From Gammaproteobacteria bacterium (GTDB taxonomy: Bacteria > Pseudomonadota > Gammaproteobacteria > Pseudomonadales > Porticoccaceae), in NCBI GenBank assembly GCA_016708925.1, contig JADJET010000011.1:23925-87924 (forward strand): a stretch of 64,000 bases of DNA. Reading direction: 5' to 3'. Positions 27,760 to 38,521 of this stretch are shown one piece after another. Each line of letters starts with the position of its first letter. Within the stretch, counting starts at the first letter, position 1. Below the pieces are notes generated by a model, which saw only the letters and a list, made by a program, of their open reading frames with translations, was not told where the DNA came from and did no database searches. Made by a program: the position numbers and the translations under genes.

Positions 27760-30139
27760 TCAAGCCGGCGACGGCGTCCCCATGCGCAACCTGGCCGGCA
27801 GCAGCCAACGCGCGAGCGCGGGGAGAATCAGGATCGCGCCGAGCATGTTGGTCAGGAACAGGAAGGTGAGCAGGATGCCCATGTCGGCCTGAAACTTGAG
27901 CGACGCGAAGACCCAGGTGCAGACGCCAGCGCCGAGCGTCAAACCGATAAAGATCACGGCCTTGCCGGTCAGCTTCATGGCCTTGTAAAACGCCTCGTGG
28001 AGCGAGTCGCCTGTTTTCAAAAACCCGCTCATGGCGGCGTAGATGTAGATCGCGTAATCGACCCCGACCCCGACCCCCAACGCCATCATCGGCAAAGGTG
28101 TTCACCTTGAGGCCGATTTCCAGCATCACCATCATGGCGTTGCCCAGCAGGAAACAATCACCAGGGGAATGACGATGCACATGGTAGCGACCACCGAGCG
28201 GAACGCCAGCAGCGTCAGCAAAATGGTCACGCCATACACCCAGCCGAGCATGGGCTTCTCAGCCGCAGACACCGTCTGATTGGTGGCGCCGATGATGCCG
28301 ACATTGCCCGCGGCGAGACGCAGCGCGGAAAGCGCTCCGGCGGGAGTCCGGCTCGGTACGCCTTGATGCCGGCGATGATGGTATCGATGGTCTCGGCCTT
28401 ATGGTCGACGTGTAGATATGCACCGGCATGGCAGTACAGTCCGCGTTCATCAGCTCCTTGCCGCCACCGCCCAGCGTGAGGAGGGACGATGACATGCTGT
28501 AGCTGTTCCGGGACAACTCGTACCAGCGCGCGCTCCCCTCATTGTTGGCGGCCATGATGACTTTCATCGCCCGTGCGAGGGAGTCGACCGACTGCACGCC
28601 GGGAAGATTACGGGCGTACCAGGCGAATCGATCCATCTCCTTCATGATGTCGTAGTCCACGCAGGCATTGCTCGGGGCCTCCACGATCACCGACAGTTTG
28701 TCGACGCCGATCGAGAACTTCTGGGCAATCGCGTTTGCTGTCCAGGTTGTACCGGGCCTCCGGACGCAGCTCCGGAATGCCGGCATGAAGATCGCCGATC
28801 GCCAGCTCCCGGCCCTTGACGATACCGAACACGGTCAGCACGGTTACCAGCGCCAGAATGAACAACGCCGGCTTCGTCTCGGTGGCGCGCGCAATGAAAC
28901 GCCACACAGGATCGCGCCGCACTTCCGATTCCCGATGCCGGCGCCGATAACCCTCGAGATCGTTAATTTTTACATAGGACAACATCACTGGCAGCAGAAT
29001 CATCTTGGTAAACAACATGATCGCCATGCCGATACTGGCCGTCACCGCCGTCTCGCGCACGATACCGATTTCAATCAGCAGAATGGTGGCGAAGCTTACT
29101 GAGGTGGTAATAACCGCCAATGCCCCCGGCATCAGCAGCCGCCGGAAAGTGCGTTGCGCCGCCTCCATACTGTCCACGCCATGAGGAATCTCCGGCGCCG
29201 GAACCACAGGCCGCCCCTGGGCATCCGTATCCCCGCCATACATCACTTCGCCCATCCAGCCACTGATCATCTGGACGCCGTGACTGACACCGATCGCAAA
29301 TACCAGGAACGGCACCAGGATCGACATGGGATCAGCCCATATCCCAGCATATCAAGGACCCTGAGCCCCACCACCGCCACCATGGATACCGTCGGGGCAG
29401 CAGGGACAAAATAACCGATCGGGTGTAAAACCAAAGCAGAATCGCGGTAATCACCAGGGTGATTCAAAGAAGGTCACTACATCCTGGCTCCATCGGCGAT
29501 ATCTCCGGTCGACTGGCAAACCCGATGATGCGCACATCGATGGCGTCCGTCTCGAATCGCGCGCGGATATTGCCTTCCAGATCGGCCGCTATCTTCTGGT
29601 AATCGAGGGGTTCGCGCGTGGTCGGATCGCGCTCGATCAACTCTGCCCGGATCAGGGCCCCGGAAAAATCATTGGCCACCAGGTTGCCGAGACGCCCGGA
29701 CTTGATGATGTTGTTGCGGACGATCGGCATCCACTCCTCGGTGGGCCGAACTCCGCAGGGACTACGCTACCGCCCGAAAAGCCATCCTCCACCACTTCGA
29801 TATAGCGGACATTCGGCGTGAAGATCGACGTCACTGTGGAGCGCGCGCAACTCCGGGCAGGAAAACACTTCGTCGGTGGCCAGCCTCATGGCCTCGAAAA
29901 CTCGGGATTGAATATCGTGCCTTCCTTCTGAATCAGGGCGACGACGATCTGGTTTCCGGTGCCGAAATCGTCCTGATAATGCACGAGCGTCTTGATGTAT
30001 TCGTGATTGAACGGCAGCAGCTTCTCGAAACCGGCGTCAACACGGCGTGAGGCGTGACGCCCATGAATGCGGTCAGGGCGGTGAAAAAGGACGAAATCAG
30101 GATACGGTTCGAAAACATCAGCCGTATCGTACGATCCAT
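27760..30139 (-). pseudogene. RND-superfamily (MMPL-type) transporter, shattered by ~10 frameshifts
   Basis: Fragments in all three frames assemble a ~790-residue RND exporter starting MDRTIRLMFSNRILISSFF. The first periplasmic domain has KLLPFNHEYIKTLVHYQDDF and RIIGFASR. A helix block reads MSILVPFLVFAIGVSHGVQM and ATILLIEIGI; the second half has VDYDIMKEMDRFAWYARNLPGVQSV (shown in part), then GVGVDYAIYIYA and a basic C-terminus. Breaks fall near 30050, 29880, 29760, 29480, 29400, 29350, 28740, 28400, 28340 and 28100. In this operon type it probably moves a lipid or hydrophobic metabolite together with the DUF1302/DUF1329 proteins. Confidence 0.8.
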
Positions 30140-30224
30140 CAAGGTTTTCCTTCGTCATGGCATATACCCTTCGTAACGTTAAGCCGTGCTCTGAATGAGC
30201 GCGCCCCTGATCTCATGATGCTTG

Positions 30225-31350
30225 CTAGAGCGGAAAAATCTGCGCGCCGGCGTCACCGAACAGTAGCAACGAGTCAGCGCCCATTTTCTGGGCCGACACA
30301 AAGCCGTTGAATCCGGCGTAGGGGATTCGTTCCGCAGTCGCACTGCCGGCCTGGAGTCGGAAACGGGTGCCGCCGCTGCCGACGATAATGACCTCGCCGT
30401 CATCCATTTCGATCACATCATTGATATTGTGGTGACGCCGGTATCGATCGGCGTCCAGGTATTGCCGAGGTCAGTTGATCGAAAATGTGTCCGCGCAAGC
30501 CAGCCCAGCAACTCGCCCGGCCCAGCTGCCGGATACCGAAAACGATCCTACATAGGGCGATTCGATAACGCGCCCGTGGGAATCCGCAGGGTTGGCGGCC
30601 GCATTCTCCGCCTCGGCATCCCCGGCGGCATCAACATCATCTTCTTCCTCTGAATCGGCTGCTTGCTCTGCGTCGTCAGCGGAGTCCCGGTCGTCTTCAA
30701 CCGCACTCTTTCGGGTCGGAAATGCAACAGCAGTACCCAGCTCACCCACAATCAGGAATCCGTCGCCGAGACGCTGGAATGCGTTGAAGTTGGCTCGGCT
30801 CCCTGTCCGCGGCCTCAAGCTGCTCGCGCAGCCTGTCCGTAGCCAGGGTTTTCCAGCTGACCCCACCGTCTTCGGTGACCAGCATCAGCGAAAATGCGCC
30901 AATCGCCCAGCCGTGAAGCTTGTCCGCAAAGTAAATATCCAAGGATCGGTTTGGGCAAATCGCCGCCGGGAATGACATCCCTCGTATTGAATCGTCCAGT
31001 TTTCGCCACCGTCCGTGGTGTGCAAAATGAGGGTGTCATGGCCGGCCGCCCAACCCTCCCGATCATCGACAAAGAACACCGTGGTCAACAACACCTGGAC
31101 GGCACATTGGCCTGAACCCAAGTCTTGCCATCCTTCGAGATAAACGATGTTGCCATAGGCACCCACCGCGACCACACGATCCGACAGTCGGGCCTCGAAT
31201 CGGTCAACAAGGCCTTACTTGGCAAGCGCCGACCGGATGGCGGGAATCCGTTTGGATTCCACCGCCTGAACGCTGCCGACCACACAGGCTGGCAAACGGC
31301 AGCAGGCTCGTCCAAGCCAGAGTGTCGAAAAATTTGACGACGCCTGCGCG
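30225..31350 (-). pseudogene. YCF48/BNR-repeat periplasmic protein, multiply frameshifted
   Basis: Repeats of the photosystem-II-assembly-factor (YCF48) type are clear: VVAVGAYGNIVYL, VFFVDDREGWAAGHDT with LHTTDGGENW, IYFADKLHGWAIGA with VTEDGGVSWK, and GDGFLIVGELG. An acidic stretch rich in Asp, Glu and Ala (about 30590-30700) is unusual and may be a linker. A hydrophobic signal-like region precedes the first repeat near 31290. The frame is broken at least five times, so the start is approximate. It lies between DUF1329 and RND genes, as in other genomes. Function: presumed periplasmic partner of the RND pump. Confidence 0.7.
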
Positions 31351-31687
31351 CGGAAACCACTCGGCGGCCTGCGTCCGGTAATGGCGAGTTCCATGTTCTG
31401 TTCCCAGCGTCTGAAGTACGAATCTGCGTGTAGGCGTCGCATTACAGCCGGCATGGCGCAACTGTCTGGCAAGCAGCCTGCATGTACGATTTTTCTCTGT
31501 CTTTGGTCTTACGCTTGCGTTTCGCACACGTTATCCATGCCGGATTGACGGTCGGATTTGCGGGCCGACATGCCATGTCTTATTAGATCACGCACAACTA
31601 TCCGATTTGCGACAATGCATTGCCGAGTCTACAACAGCCCGACGGGAGTCCGCCATGTTTCTTTGACGACAGACCGTACTCACTAAC

Positions 31688-31759
31688 GGTTGTTGAAAAA
31701 CTGCCGCGACAGTCGTCAGCCTGCTTGCGCGGCGCCACCCCGTGGCTTTTTCAGCAACC
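31688..31759. repeat. 72-bp inverted-end repeat of the TTTTCAACA family
   Basis: GGTTGTTGAAAAA (31688-31700) and TTTTTCAGCAACC (31747-31759) are inverted with one mismatch. They enclose 46 bases including CTTGCGCGG, similar to the interior of the element at 38059. The rest of 31351-31823 contains no gene that I can recognise. Confidence 0.6.
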
Positions 31760-31823
31760 TGCCAACCGATCTCGCTTGAAATAAATGGCCAGGCATCCTG
31801 CCCGGCCATGGGAAATTCGGCGA

Positions 31824-33277
31824 TCACCCTTCACAGGCGAAGGATGACCACGTCCAGGACTCAACATGCGCCGCGGCGACGAATTTCGCCGGTGTGAAGT
31901 AGTCGTCCGCAGCTGCGGAAGCTGAAGTCAGGTGCCGTTATCCTCGTTATCGAGGCCAGGGATGACCATGCGCCCCGCCTGCATGTCGTACTGGTTCTCG
32001 ATCGTTGAGTCCATAACCCTGATCGTAGTACATGATGGGGTGGACTGTGCAACCGCCAGAGCTGGTTGCGGCGGTCATACATGTCGCCCAGCATGAACCA
32101 CCAGCTGTCCTCGTCGAGGTACATCATCCGCACGCCGTAGTCGTGGGTGGTGCCTTCCTTGAGCGTACCTTTGAGCTTCCAAACCCGGTGCAGCTCGTAA
32201 CGAACCAGATCCTGATTCAGGCGACCCTGCTTGGTGATGATGTCGGACACCTTGAGCTCATCGGCGTGCAGCTTATAAGCGTTGTAGGGCACATAAACTT
32301 CGACCTTGCCTTCCAGAAGTCCCGTGAAACGGTCGTTCGGGACCGTTGTACGCGAACTTCTGGTCGGTCGTGGCCAGGCCGTCGCTGGACGTCAGCGGGT
32401 TGTTCCGGAGACGATCTGCGGTGCCCGCTTGGCCCGGCGCTGGCCGGGGCTGCAAACTCCGAGCCTGCCGGAACTGACTCACGAAGCAAGCTGACCGGAT
32501 CGCACCAACACCACCTGACCGGCCTGCTTGGCCGGCGCGGTGGTGGTCTGATAGTACTTCAGGCCGCCGCCGGGTGAAGCCGGATCGTAATTGGGATTGT
32601 CCCAGCTGTTGGCAGGATCGCTGTAGGGCCAGTTCTGCTGGACCGACAATTTGTTCACTTCGTAAGAGCCGCTGCTGGTCACCGGCGCAATGTTGTCCCA
32701 GCTGCTTTTCCAGGGAATCACCGGACGCGCCATAAGGTTGACAAGCGCCTGCGGCCCGTTCTTGGGAATCGGGAAGGCCCAGGCATTACGCGCGTTCTCA
32801 AAGCCTACCAACCCAGGAACTTGGTCGATATGACAACCTATGCGGCCACCGTTCTTCAGGGCCGCCTTGTGAGAGATGCGGAACACCGCCGATCGCCGGG
32901 TCGGGTAGATTTCATGAAGTAGTCCGGGTAGGTCTCGAACATCTTCTGCTGGCCCGGCGTCAGCTTGTCCGCATACTGCTTGTAGTTCGCAGCAGTAATG
33001 GTGAACACGGGTTTGTCGGCCGCGAAGGGATCCGGATGGAAAGTGCCGGGTTTGAAGCCCGCCGGCACCGGAATGGGCTCGTTCTTCCACCCGGAATGGT
33101 GCCTCGGCGTTGCCGGCGCGGATCGCGCCGGCCGGCGTCAATTCGGTGCCTTCCAGACCCAGCTTGGCAATTTCCGCCGCCGTGGGCTTTTCATTAACGT
33201 CTTAGCCGGGGCGGGGATGGCCGCCAGAGCGAACAGGGTTGCGCCGTGATGATTACTACTTGCTTGTAAATCGACAT
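31824..33277 (-). pseudogene. DUF1329 outer-membrane-associated protein, frameshifted
   Basis: Starts MSIYKQVVIITAQ 11 bases after the DUF1302 stop, with a signal-like hydrophobic segment. Restored pieces read AEIAKLGLEGTELTPAGAIRAG (split by an indel), PAGFKPGTFHPDPFAADKPV, WAFPIPKNGPQALVNLMAR, VQQNWPYSDPANSWDNPNYD, then YELHRVWKLKGTLKEG and WWFMLGDMYDRRNQLWRL. The C-terminus near ADDYFTPAKFV is typical. At least five indels. DUF1329 has a LolA/LolB-like lipid-carrier fold by family knowledge, and DUF1302/DUF1329 pairs have been tied to use of lipids and related esters or alcohols. Confidence 0.8.
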
Positions 33278-33288
33278 CAGCAAAATCC

Positions 33289-35199
33289 TCAGAAGCTGTA
33301 TTTGAAGGTGGCAGCGATATTGTCGCGGTCATCCCAAACGCCTGCGGTGCCCAGCCAGGTCGTGTACGCCAGATCGAGGGACGTGGAGCTCAGATATTCG
33401 AACGTCACGCCAACAACCCCCGTGCGCTGGTTCTCAACCAGCGCTCCGCTGTTGAACGGCGTGTAACCTTCCACTCCGTGGGCGAACACAAAGCGCGGTT
33501 TGACATTCAGATTCCAGAACAGGTTGTTGTACTCGAACGATGCCACCGCCGTGTAACCCCAGGCGAACGGCGTGATCGGCCGATCGAGCTGATCGACACC
33601 CTTGAAACGGCCCGGGTCCACCAGAGTGCCCACCTGCGCCAGAGCGTTACCCCGAACACCAGCGGCAATCGCCGCATTCGCGTTGGCCAGGGTGATGCGG
33701 CGGTTCTCACCGTTGATGCGGTCGGTAGGATCCAAGTGATCCAGGTCGTCGATCCAGGAGAGCGCCCAGTCAAACACATAGTTCTGCTTGTCGGCGCCGA
33801 AGGGACCACCACCCGTTGAGCTCACGAGATTACCCAGCCACATCCAGGTATTCGAACTACCAACTCCGCAACCCGGCTGCTGGGGACTGCTTGCCTGCGC
33901 TATAGCCTGCGCTCCCGGCAGCGCTGCCGCGACGGCAGCCGCACCACCAGTGGCATTTGCGCGTCCCAGCACACCCAAACCGCCCGCAATACCTGTCAAA
34001 CCGAAATTATTCATGCATTGGCGGGTATCGTAGAAATTCTCCCGCAGGTTCAACTCAGTACCATAGGACAGTCCGGTGGTTCCCAGCTCGCCAGAGAGTG
34101 AAATCGCATAGGTATTTTGATCTTCCGGGAACACCGACCCATAACTCACCGGGCCCAACTGGAGGTTGGACACTGGGCTCAACGGCCCCACCCCGGTGGG
34201 ATCGAAATCTGCCTGCAGGTGCGGGATGAACGCGTGGCTGCGCACCCAGTACAAACCCAGTTCCGCCGAGTTCATGCTTTCGATGACAAACCGCGTAGCC
34301 AGGCCCCACTGACCGCCGCGATCCGCGAAATCGTGACCACGATATTCGACGCCCGGGAGGCTCAGATCCGGGTTGAAGCCTGGACCGATGTAATCGAAGG
34401 GGCTGAACAGCGTGCCCGGCGATATGAAGATACTGGGGCGCCAGTTCCATACGTAGTAGGCTTCCACCATCCAGTTGTCGGTGAGGTCAAAGGACCCCCA
34501 CAACGTTTCCTGGGGCAGCAACCGCTCCTTGACTTCGGAACCGGGCGTCACGCGCCCATTGACATCCTCGGGGCTCTGCATGGTGGCGATACCGCCACCC
34601 ATGATGTTGCTCTCGCCCCAGCTGATCACCTGCTTGCCGATCCGGGCCGCCAGCTGGCGATCCGCCACTGTCCAGCTGCCGTAAGCAAAAGCGTCGAGCA
34701 GCGTCGCCTTGTTGGCGGCATCCTGGGCACCTTCGGGCACACCGTCCATGCCGCCGGCGGTGGTGCGGCCAAAGCAGTTGTCGCAATCCTTGGCGTTGAG
34801 CGTGTAGTCGTACAGGTACTTGAAGCGGGCAAAGAATCCGTAATCGCCCTTGGCGATGCTGAGCTCACCCAAGTAAGTCAGCGGGGTACTGTAGATATCT
34901 CCGGCATCATTGAAAACACTCCAGTTGCCGCTGGCGACAAAGGATGGGTGCTTGGCGCTTTCCACACGCATCGCGGACGACACCGACACGGTGCTGTCCA
35001 GATAGGCCTTGATCTCCGGATCCTGGAAATCGATCTTGAACGCCGCCGCCGGACCGGCCAGCAGCGCCAGGGCGCTGGCGCCCAGGAATTGTCGGCGTCG
35101 CGTTGCGGTTTTTTTGATGCCCGGCGCTGCATCATCAGGTCGGTTACCTGGCATACGGGCAAAACGAGGCCTTGCCGAATTATTGGCTGAATGGTTCAA
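33289..35199 (-). CDS. DUF1302 outer-membrane protein with Tat-like signal
   Basis: 636 residues, intact. After a variable start, TATRRRQFLGASALALLAGP has the RRxFL pattern of a twin-arginine signal with cleavage after PAAA. ATG 35199 is used; an internal Met (MPGNRPDD) is an alternative. The mature part begins FKIDFQDPEIKAYLDSTVSV. It is rich in alternating aromatic beta-strands (GKQVISWGESNIMGG, NWMVEAYYVWNWRP) and ends ATFKYSF, an outer-membrane-barrel C-terminal Phe. It is first in the DUF1302-DUF1329-YCF48-RND operon. Likely role: passage or binding of a hydrophobic substrate at the outer membrane. Confidence 0.87.
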   Translation of the reverse strand: MNHSANNSARPRFARMPGNRPDDAAPGIKKTATRRRQFLGASALALLAGPAAAFKIDFQDPEIKAYLDSTVSVSSAMRVESAKHPSFVASGNWSVFNDAGDIYSTPLTYLGELSIAKGDYGFFARFKYLYDYTLNAKDCDNCFGRTTAGGMDGVPEGAQDAANKATLLDAFAYGSWTVADRQLAARIGKQVISWGESNIMGGGIATMQSPEDVNGRVTPGSEVKERLLPQETLWGSFDLTDNWMVEAYYVWNWRPSIFISPGTLFSPFDYIGPGFNPDLSLPGVEYRGHDFADRGGQWGLATRFVIESMNSAELGLYWVRSHAFIPHLQADFDPTGVGPLSPVSNLQLGPVSYGSVFPEDQNTYAISLSGELGTTGLSYGTELNLRENFYDTRQCMNNFGLTGIAGGLGVLGRANATGGAAAVAAALPGAQAIAQASSPQQPGCGVGSSNTWMWLGNLVSSTGGGPFGADKQNYVFDWALSWIDDLDHLDPTDRINGENRRITLANANAAIAAGVRGNALAQVGTLVDPGRFKGVDQLDRPITPFAWGYTAVASFEYNNLFWNLNVKPRFVFAHGVEGYTPFNSGALVENQRTGVVGVTFEYLSSTSLDLAYTTWLGTAGVWDDRDNIAATFKYSF

Positions 35200-35517
35200 A
35201 ACTACCCCCTTGAATTACTTCTGTTTTTACTTCTGGTTGCATCTAGCGCAGTGAATCACTCCCGCCACCATGACGAGGCAGGTGCGTAGTGCCCGCGCAA
35301 GCTAAAACCTCGCGCCCACGCTGTCAAGGGATTGACGCAAAACGTTCAGCCTGATCGGGCCCGCCAATACTTTCCAGGCATTGTGGTGTCGGGCCATTGC
35401 GGATTTGCCAGCGACCACTGCCACGCGTCATCGAAGCCACCAGCACTTCGCGCGCCAACTGTCTCCCAGAGCACGTTTTCGGTAGCATGGCGACTGCCCG
35501 CTGGCGCGCCCGACACC
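35200..35517. other. Divergent intergenic region between DUF1302 operon and pyrC
   Basis: 318 bases. The side next to DUF1302 (35200-35250) is AT-rich and should carry its promoter. I see no gene, hairpin terminator or confident boxes. Confidence 0.5.
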
Positions 35518-36575
35518 ATGAATTCCGTTACCTTGAATCTGCCCGACGATTGGCATGTGCATTTGCGCGACGGCGCGGTGCTGGCCGACACGGTGCCAGC
35601 CGCCACGCGCCAGTTCGGCCGTGGCGTGGTGATGCCGAACCTCCGCCCGCCGGTGACCACGGTTGCGCAGGCCGAGCGTTACCGCGCGAGGATCCTGGCA
35701 GCGCGCTCGCCGGGGAGCACCTGGGAACCCCTGATGACGCTCTATCTCACGGACAACACCCCGGCGACGGAGCTACGCGCCGCCAAACACAGCGGGATCA
35801 TCCACGCCGTGAAATACTATCCCGCCGGCGCCACCACCAATTCGGACTCCGGGGTCACGAATCTGGAGGGGATTTTTCCGCTGCTGGAAGAAATGCAGGC
35901 ACTGGATCTGCCGCTGCTGCTGCACGGCGAGGTCACGGACCCGGAAGTGGACATCTTCGACCGCGAAGCCGTCTTTATCGAGCGCCACCTGAAATCCCTG
36001 GCAAGGCATTTCCCGGCACTGCGCCTGGTGCTCGAACACATCACGACGCGGGACGCCGCCGAGTTCATCGCCGCCGCACCGCCCAATGTCGCGGCCACGC
36101 TTACGCCGCAGCATCTGCTGTTCAACCGCAATGATCTGTTGGCGGGCGGGATACGGCCCCATTTTTATTGTCTGCCGATCCTGAAACGGGACCACCACCG
36201 TCAAGCCCTGGTCGCGGTCGCCACCAGCGGCAGCAGCCATTTCTTTCTCGGCACCGACTCCGCCCCGCACCCGCGCCCGCTGAAAGAAGCGGCGTGCGGC
36301 TGCGCCCGGCTGCCAGTCATCATGCCGCCCTGGAGCTGTATGCCATGGCCTTTGACCGGGCGGGCGCAATCGATCGTCTGGAAGGCTTTGCCAGTCACTT
36401 CGGTGCCGACTTCTACCGGCTTCCGCGCCACACCGCCACCGTCACCTTGCAGCGGACCGCTTGGCAGGTGCCCAACACGGTCGGATTGGGCCAGGATTTT
36501 CTGGTACCACTGGCGGCCGGCGACACCCTGTCCTGGCGCATGCTCCCGCGCTCAACCACCGAGGAATACGCTTGA
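35518..36575 (+). CDS. pyrC: Dihydroorotase PyrC, one frameshift
   Basis: About 350 residues from ATG 35518. Metal ligands are in DDWHVHLRDG. The carboxylated lysine is in HAVKYYPAGATTNSDSGV. Ligands LLLHGEV and VLEHITT, and the catalytic Asp in LGTDSAPH, all match type II bacterial dihydroorotases. A frame change near 36300, within CGCA, leads to SHHAALELYAMAFDRAG and the normal C-terminus ending TTEEYA. It closes the pyrimidine ring from carbamoyl aspartate. As an essential pathway gene the break is probably a sequence error. The stop overlaps the rnt start. Confidence 0.9.
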
Positions 36576-37237
36576 CTGTCCTGTCCGACTGCGGCCTGGC
36601 GGAACGTTTTCGCAGCTATTTACCCGTTGCCATCGACGTGGAAACCGGCGGCTTCGACTGCCACCGCCACGCACTGCTGGAAATCGCCGCAGTCGTCATG
36701 ACCATGGACGAGAACGGTCTGCTGCGCCCCTACGAAACCGTCGCCACCGGCGTGATTCCCCATCCAGGCCTCGCTATCGAACAGTCCGCGCTCGACTTCA
36801 CCGGCATCGATCCGGACGACCCTGACCGCATCGCAGTGTCGGAGTCGGATGCGCTGGCGAGTGTCTTCAGAGTGGTGCGCAAGGCGGTGCAGGATCACCA
36901 CTGCACGCGGGCAATCATGGTGGCGCACAACGCACATTTTGATCTGGGCTTCGTCAACCGCGCGGCGGAACGCTGCGATATCAAGCGCAATCCGTTTCAC
37001 CCGTTTTCGTGCTTCGACACCGCCACGCTCGGCGGTCTGGCTTTCGGTCAGACTGTGCTGGCGCGCGCCTGCGCCGCCGCCGCCATCCCCTACGATACCC
37101 GCGCGGCCCACAACGCGCGTTACGACGCCGAATGCACCGCTGCGCTGTTCTGCGCCATCGTCAATCAGTGGCAAACGCTGGGGATGGCCGCCGGGATCAG
37201 CGACCGGGAAAATCCCTCCGCCCGCTGGCGAGACTGA
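36572..37237 (+). CDS. rnt: Ribonuclease T
   Basis: 221 residues. TTG 36572 overlaps the pyrC TGA (TTGA). The start LSDCGLAERFRSYLPVAIDVETGGF aligns with E. coli RNase T. DEDDh exonuclease residues are in IDVETGG, VAHNAHFD and AHNARYDAE, and FHPFSCFDTATLGGLA is near-identical to the family. It trims the 3-prime ends of tRNA and other small RNAs. pyrC-rnt coupling with grxD opposite is common in gammaproteobacteria. Intact. Confidence 0.93.
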   Translation: MTVLSDCGLAERFRSYLPVAIDVETGGFDCHRHALLEIAAVVMTMDENGLLRPYETVATGVIPHPGLAIEQSALDFTGIDPDDPDRIAVSESDALASVFRVVRKAVQDHHCTRAIMVAHNAHFDLGFVNRAAERCDIKRNPFHPFSCFDTATLGGLAFGQTVLARACAAAAIPYDTRAAHNARYDAECTAALFCAIVNQWQTLGMAAGISDRENPSARWRD

Positions 37238-37254
37238 GCGGCAAGCTGCACAAA

Positions 37255-37280
37255 AAACGCGGGCATCGCTGCCCGCGTTT
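37255..37280. terminator. Bidirectional terminator between rnt and grxD
   Basis: Stem AAACGCGGGCA/TGCCCGCGTTT, loop TCGC, with an A run on the left. Serves the convergent pair. Confidence 0.85.
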
Positions 37281-37306
37281 CTGCGCTCTGGAAAGCGGGG
37301 CTGAAT

Positions 37307-37627
37307 TCAGGCCGCCGCCGTAGCCTCCTGCACCAGACGTTTCAACTCGCCGCTTTCATAGAGCTCGGTGATGATGTCGCAACCCCCAACCAGTTCGCCC
37401 TTGACCCACAACTGCGGAAACGTCGGCCAATCGGCGTACTTGGGCAGATTGGCGCGAATATCGGGATTGGTCAGAATATCGACATAGGCAAAACGCTCGC
37501 CGCAGGCCATCAACGCCTGTACCGAACGCGCGGAAAATCCGCACTGCGGCTGATTCGGCGATCCTTTCATGTAGAGGATCACCGGATTGCTTTCGATCTG
37601 TTCGCGGATGGACTCGAAAATATCCAT
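37307..37627 (-). CDS. grxD: Monothiol glutaredoxin GrxD
   Basis: 106 residues from ATG 37627: MDIFESIREQIESNPVILYM (start), then KGSPNQPQCGFS with the CGFS active site, WPTFPQLWVKGELVGGCDI and a C-terminal ELYESGELKRL. It carries [2Fe-2S] clusters with glutathione and passes them to target proteins. Standard size and complete. Confidence 0.95.
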   Translation of the reverse strand: MDIFESIREQIESNPVILYMKGSPNQPQCGFSARSVQALMACGERFAYVDILTNPDIRANLPKYADWPTFPQLWVKGELVGGCDIITELYESGELKRLVQEATAAA

Positions 37628-37659
37628 GATCGGAATTGCCTCTCGGAACTGGGATGGAC

Positions 37660-38058
37660 CGCGACAGTGTACTGCACTGCAAATCCCGCTGAAACCGGAC
37701 ACCCCCTGGCCTGCCTCTTCCCGGTGCAGGCCACGTCCGCCCACGCCTCTCCAACACCGCTCACCCGACGTCTTCGCGTGGGGAATCGGACCCGTCGTAG
37801 TGGCGGAACCCCCACTGGAAGCCGCGCCCGAGTACGTCGCCGAGCCCGGACTGAAGCCGCAGCAGCGTATCGAGCGGGCCATCAAGCAGCTCCCCTACAG
37901 CGAGTATTACCCGCCGCCTCCCGGGACATCACACTCGGCGCTGGCGACTCCTTTTCCGTACTGGCGCAAAAGTACCTTGGCAGCTACACCACAAGTTCGC
38001 CCAGGCCAACCTGAGTCAGGCCCGCGAGCTCAGGGCGAAACTGGAAAAATTGCATTAA
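37660..38058 (+). pseudogene. Short LysM/repeat-like exported protein, frameshifted
   Basis: Low-confidence call. Pieces LEAAPEYVAEPGLKPQQRIE, ITLGAGDSFSVLAQKYLGS and KFAQANLSQARELRAKLEKL lie in successive frames and end at TAA 38056-38058. GDSFSVLAQKYLG resembles a LysM motif. The N-terminus is unclear, so the start given is nominal. The stop abuts the repeat element that follows. Confidence 0.35.
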
Positions 38059-38200
38059 CAGCTTGTTGAAAAACTGCTGTGGCAGCCATCTGCTTCGTTG
38101 CGCGGTGCTCGCTCCCTCGCCTATCGACTTGATATGTCTCGGTCGCTGCGCGCCGTGCGCATCACAGCTGGCCACCTCACGACGCTTTTCAACAAGCTGC
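38059..38200. repeat. 142-bp MITE-like element with 14-bp perfect inverted ends
   Basis: Ends are CAGCTTGTTGAAAA (38059-38072) and TTTTCAACAAGCTG (38186-38199). TAA is present on both flanks (38056-38058 and 38201-38203), a possible 3-bp target duplication. It is too small to code. Related ends lie at 3673-3690, 31688-31759 and 49600-49618. Confidence 0.65.
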
Positions 38201-38204
38201 TAAC

Positions 38205-38521
38205 GACCGACGGCAGCCAAACAAGTAGGTTTCTGATTCCGTGTGCCGCAGTTCCTGACCCCGCGATGGATCGAACCATTGGCAGAAATCGCCACGCACC
38301 GCATCGATGCGACACTCCTTCCCCAATTCCCGCCAACCAACAAGGGGCCGGGAGTCCACACTCGGAATCAGGGCGAACTGTAGCCCTCCTGATCGACATC
38401 AAGCCGGTGAGTGAATTTCCGGTTGCAGGGGGTGCTAGACTTCGACACAACACCTTTACCGCGCCGCCGCCCCACCGGGCCCGGTCGACCATAAAAAATC
38501 CAACCTGCGAGGACCACCGCC
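38205..38521. other. Intergenic region upstream of the amidohydrolase
   Basis: 317 bases; no gene recognised. GAGGA near 38508 is the ribosome site of the next gene. No clear promoter boxes or hairpins. Confidence 0.5.

Noticed and set aside
31351..31687. Additional small gene upstream of the YCF48-like gene
   Set aside because: Open frames here have no signal, motif or ribosome site that I can support.
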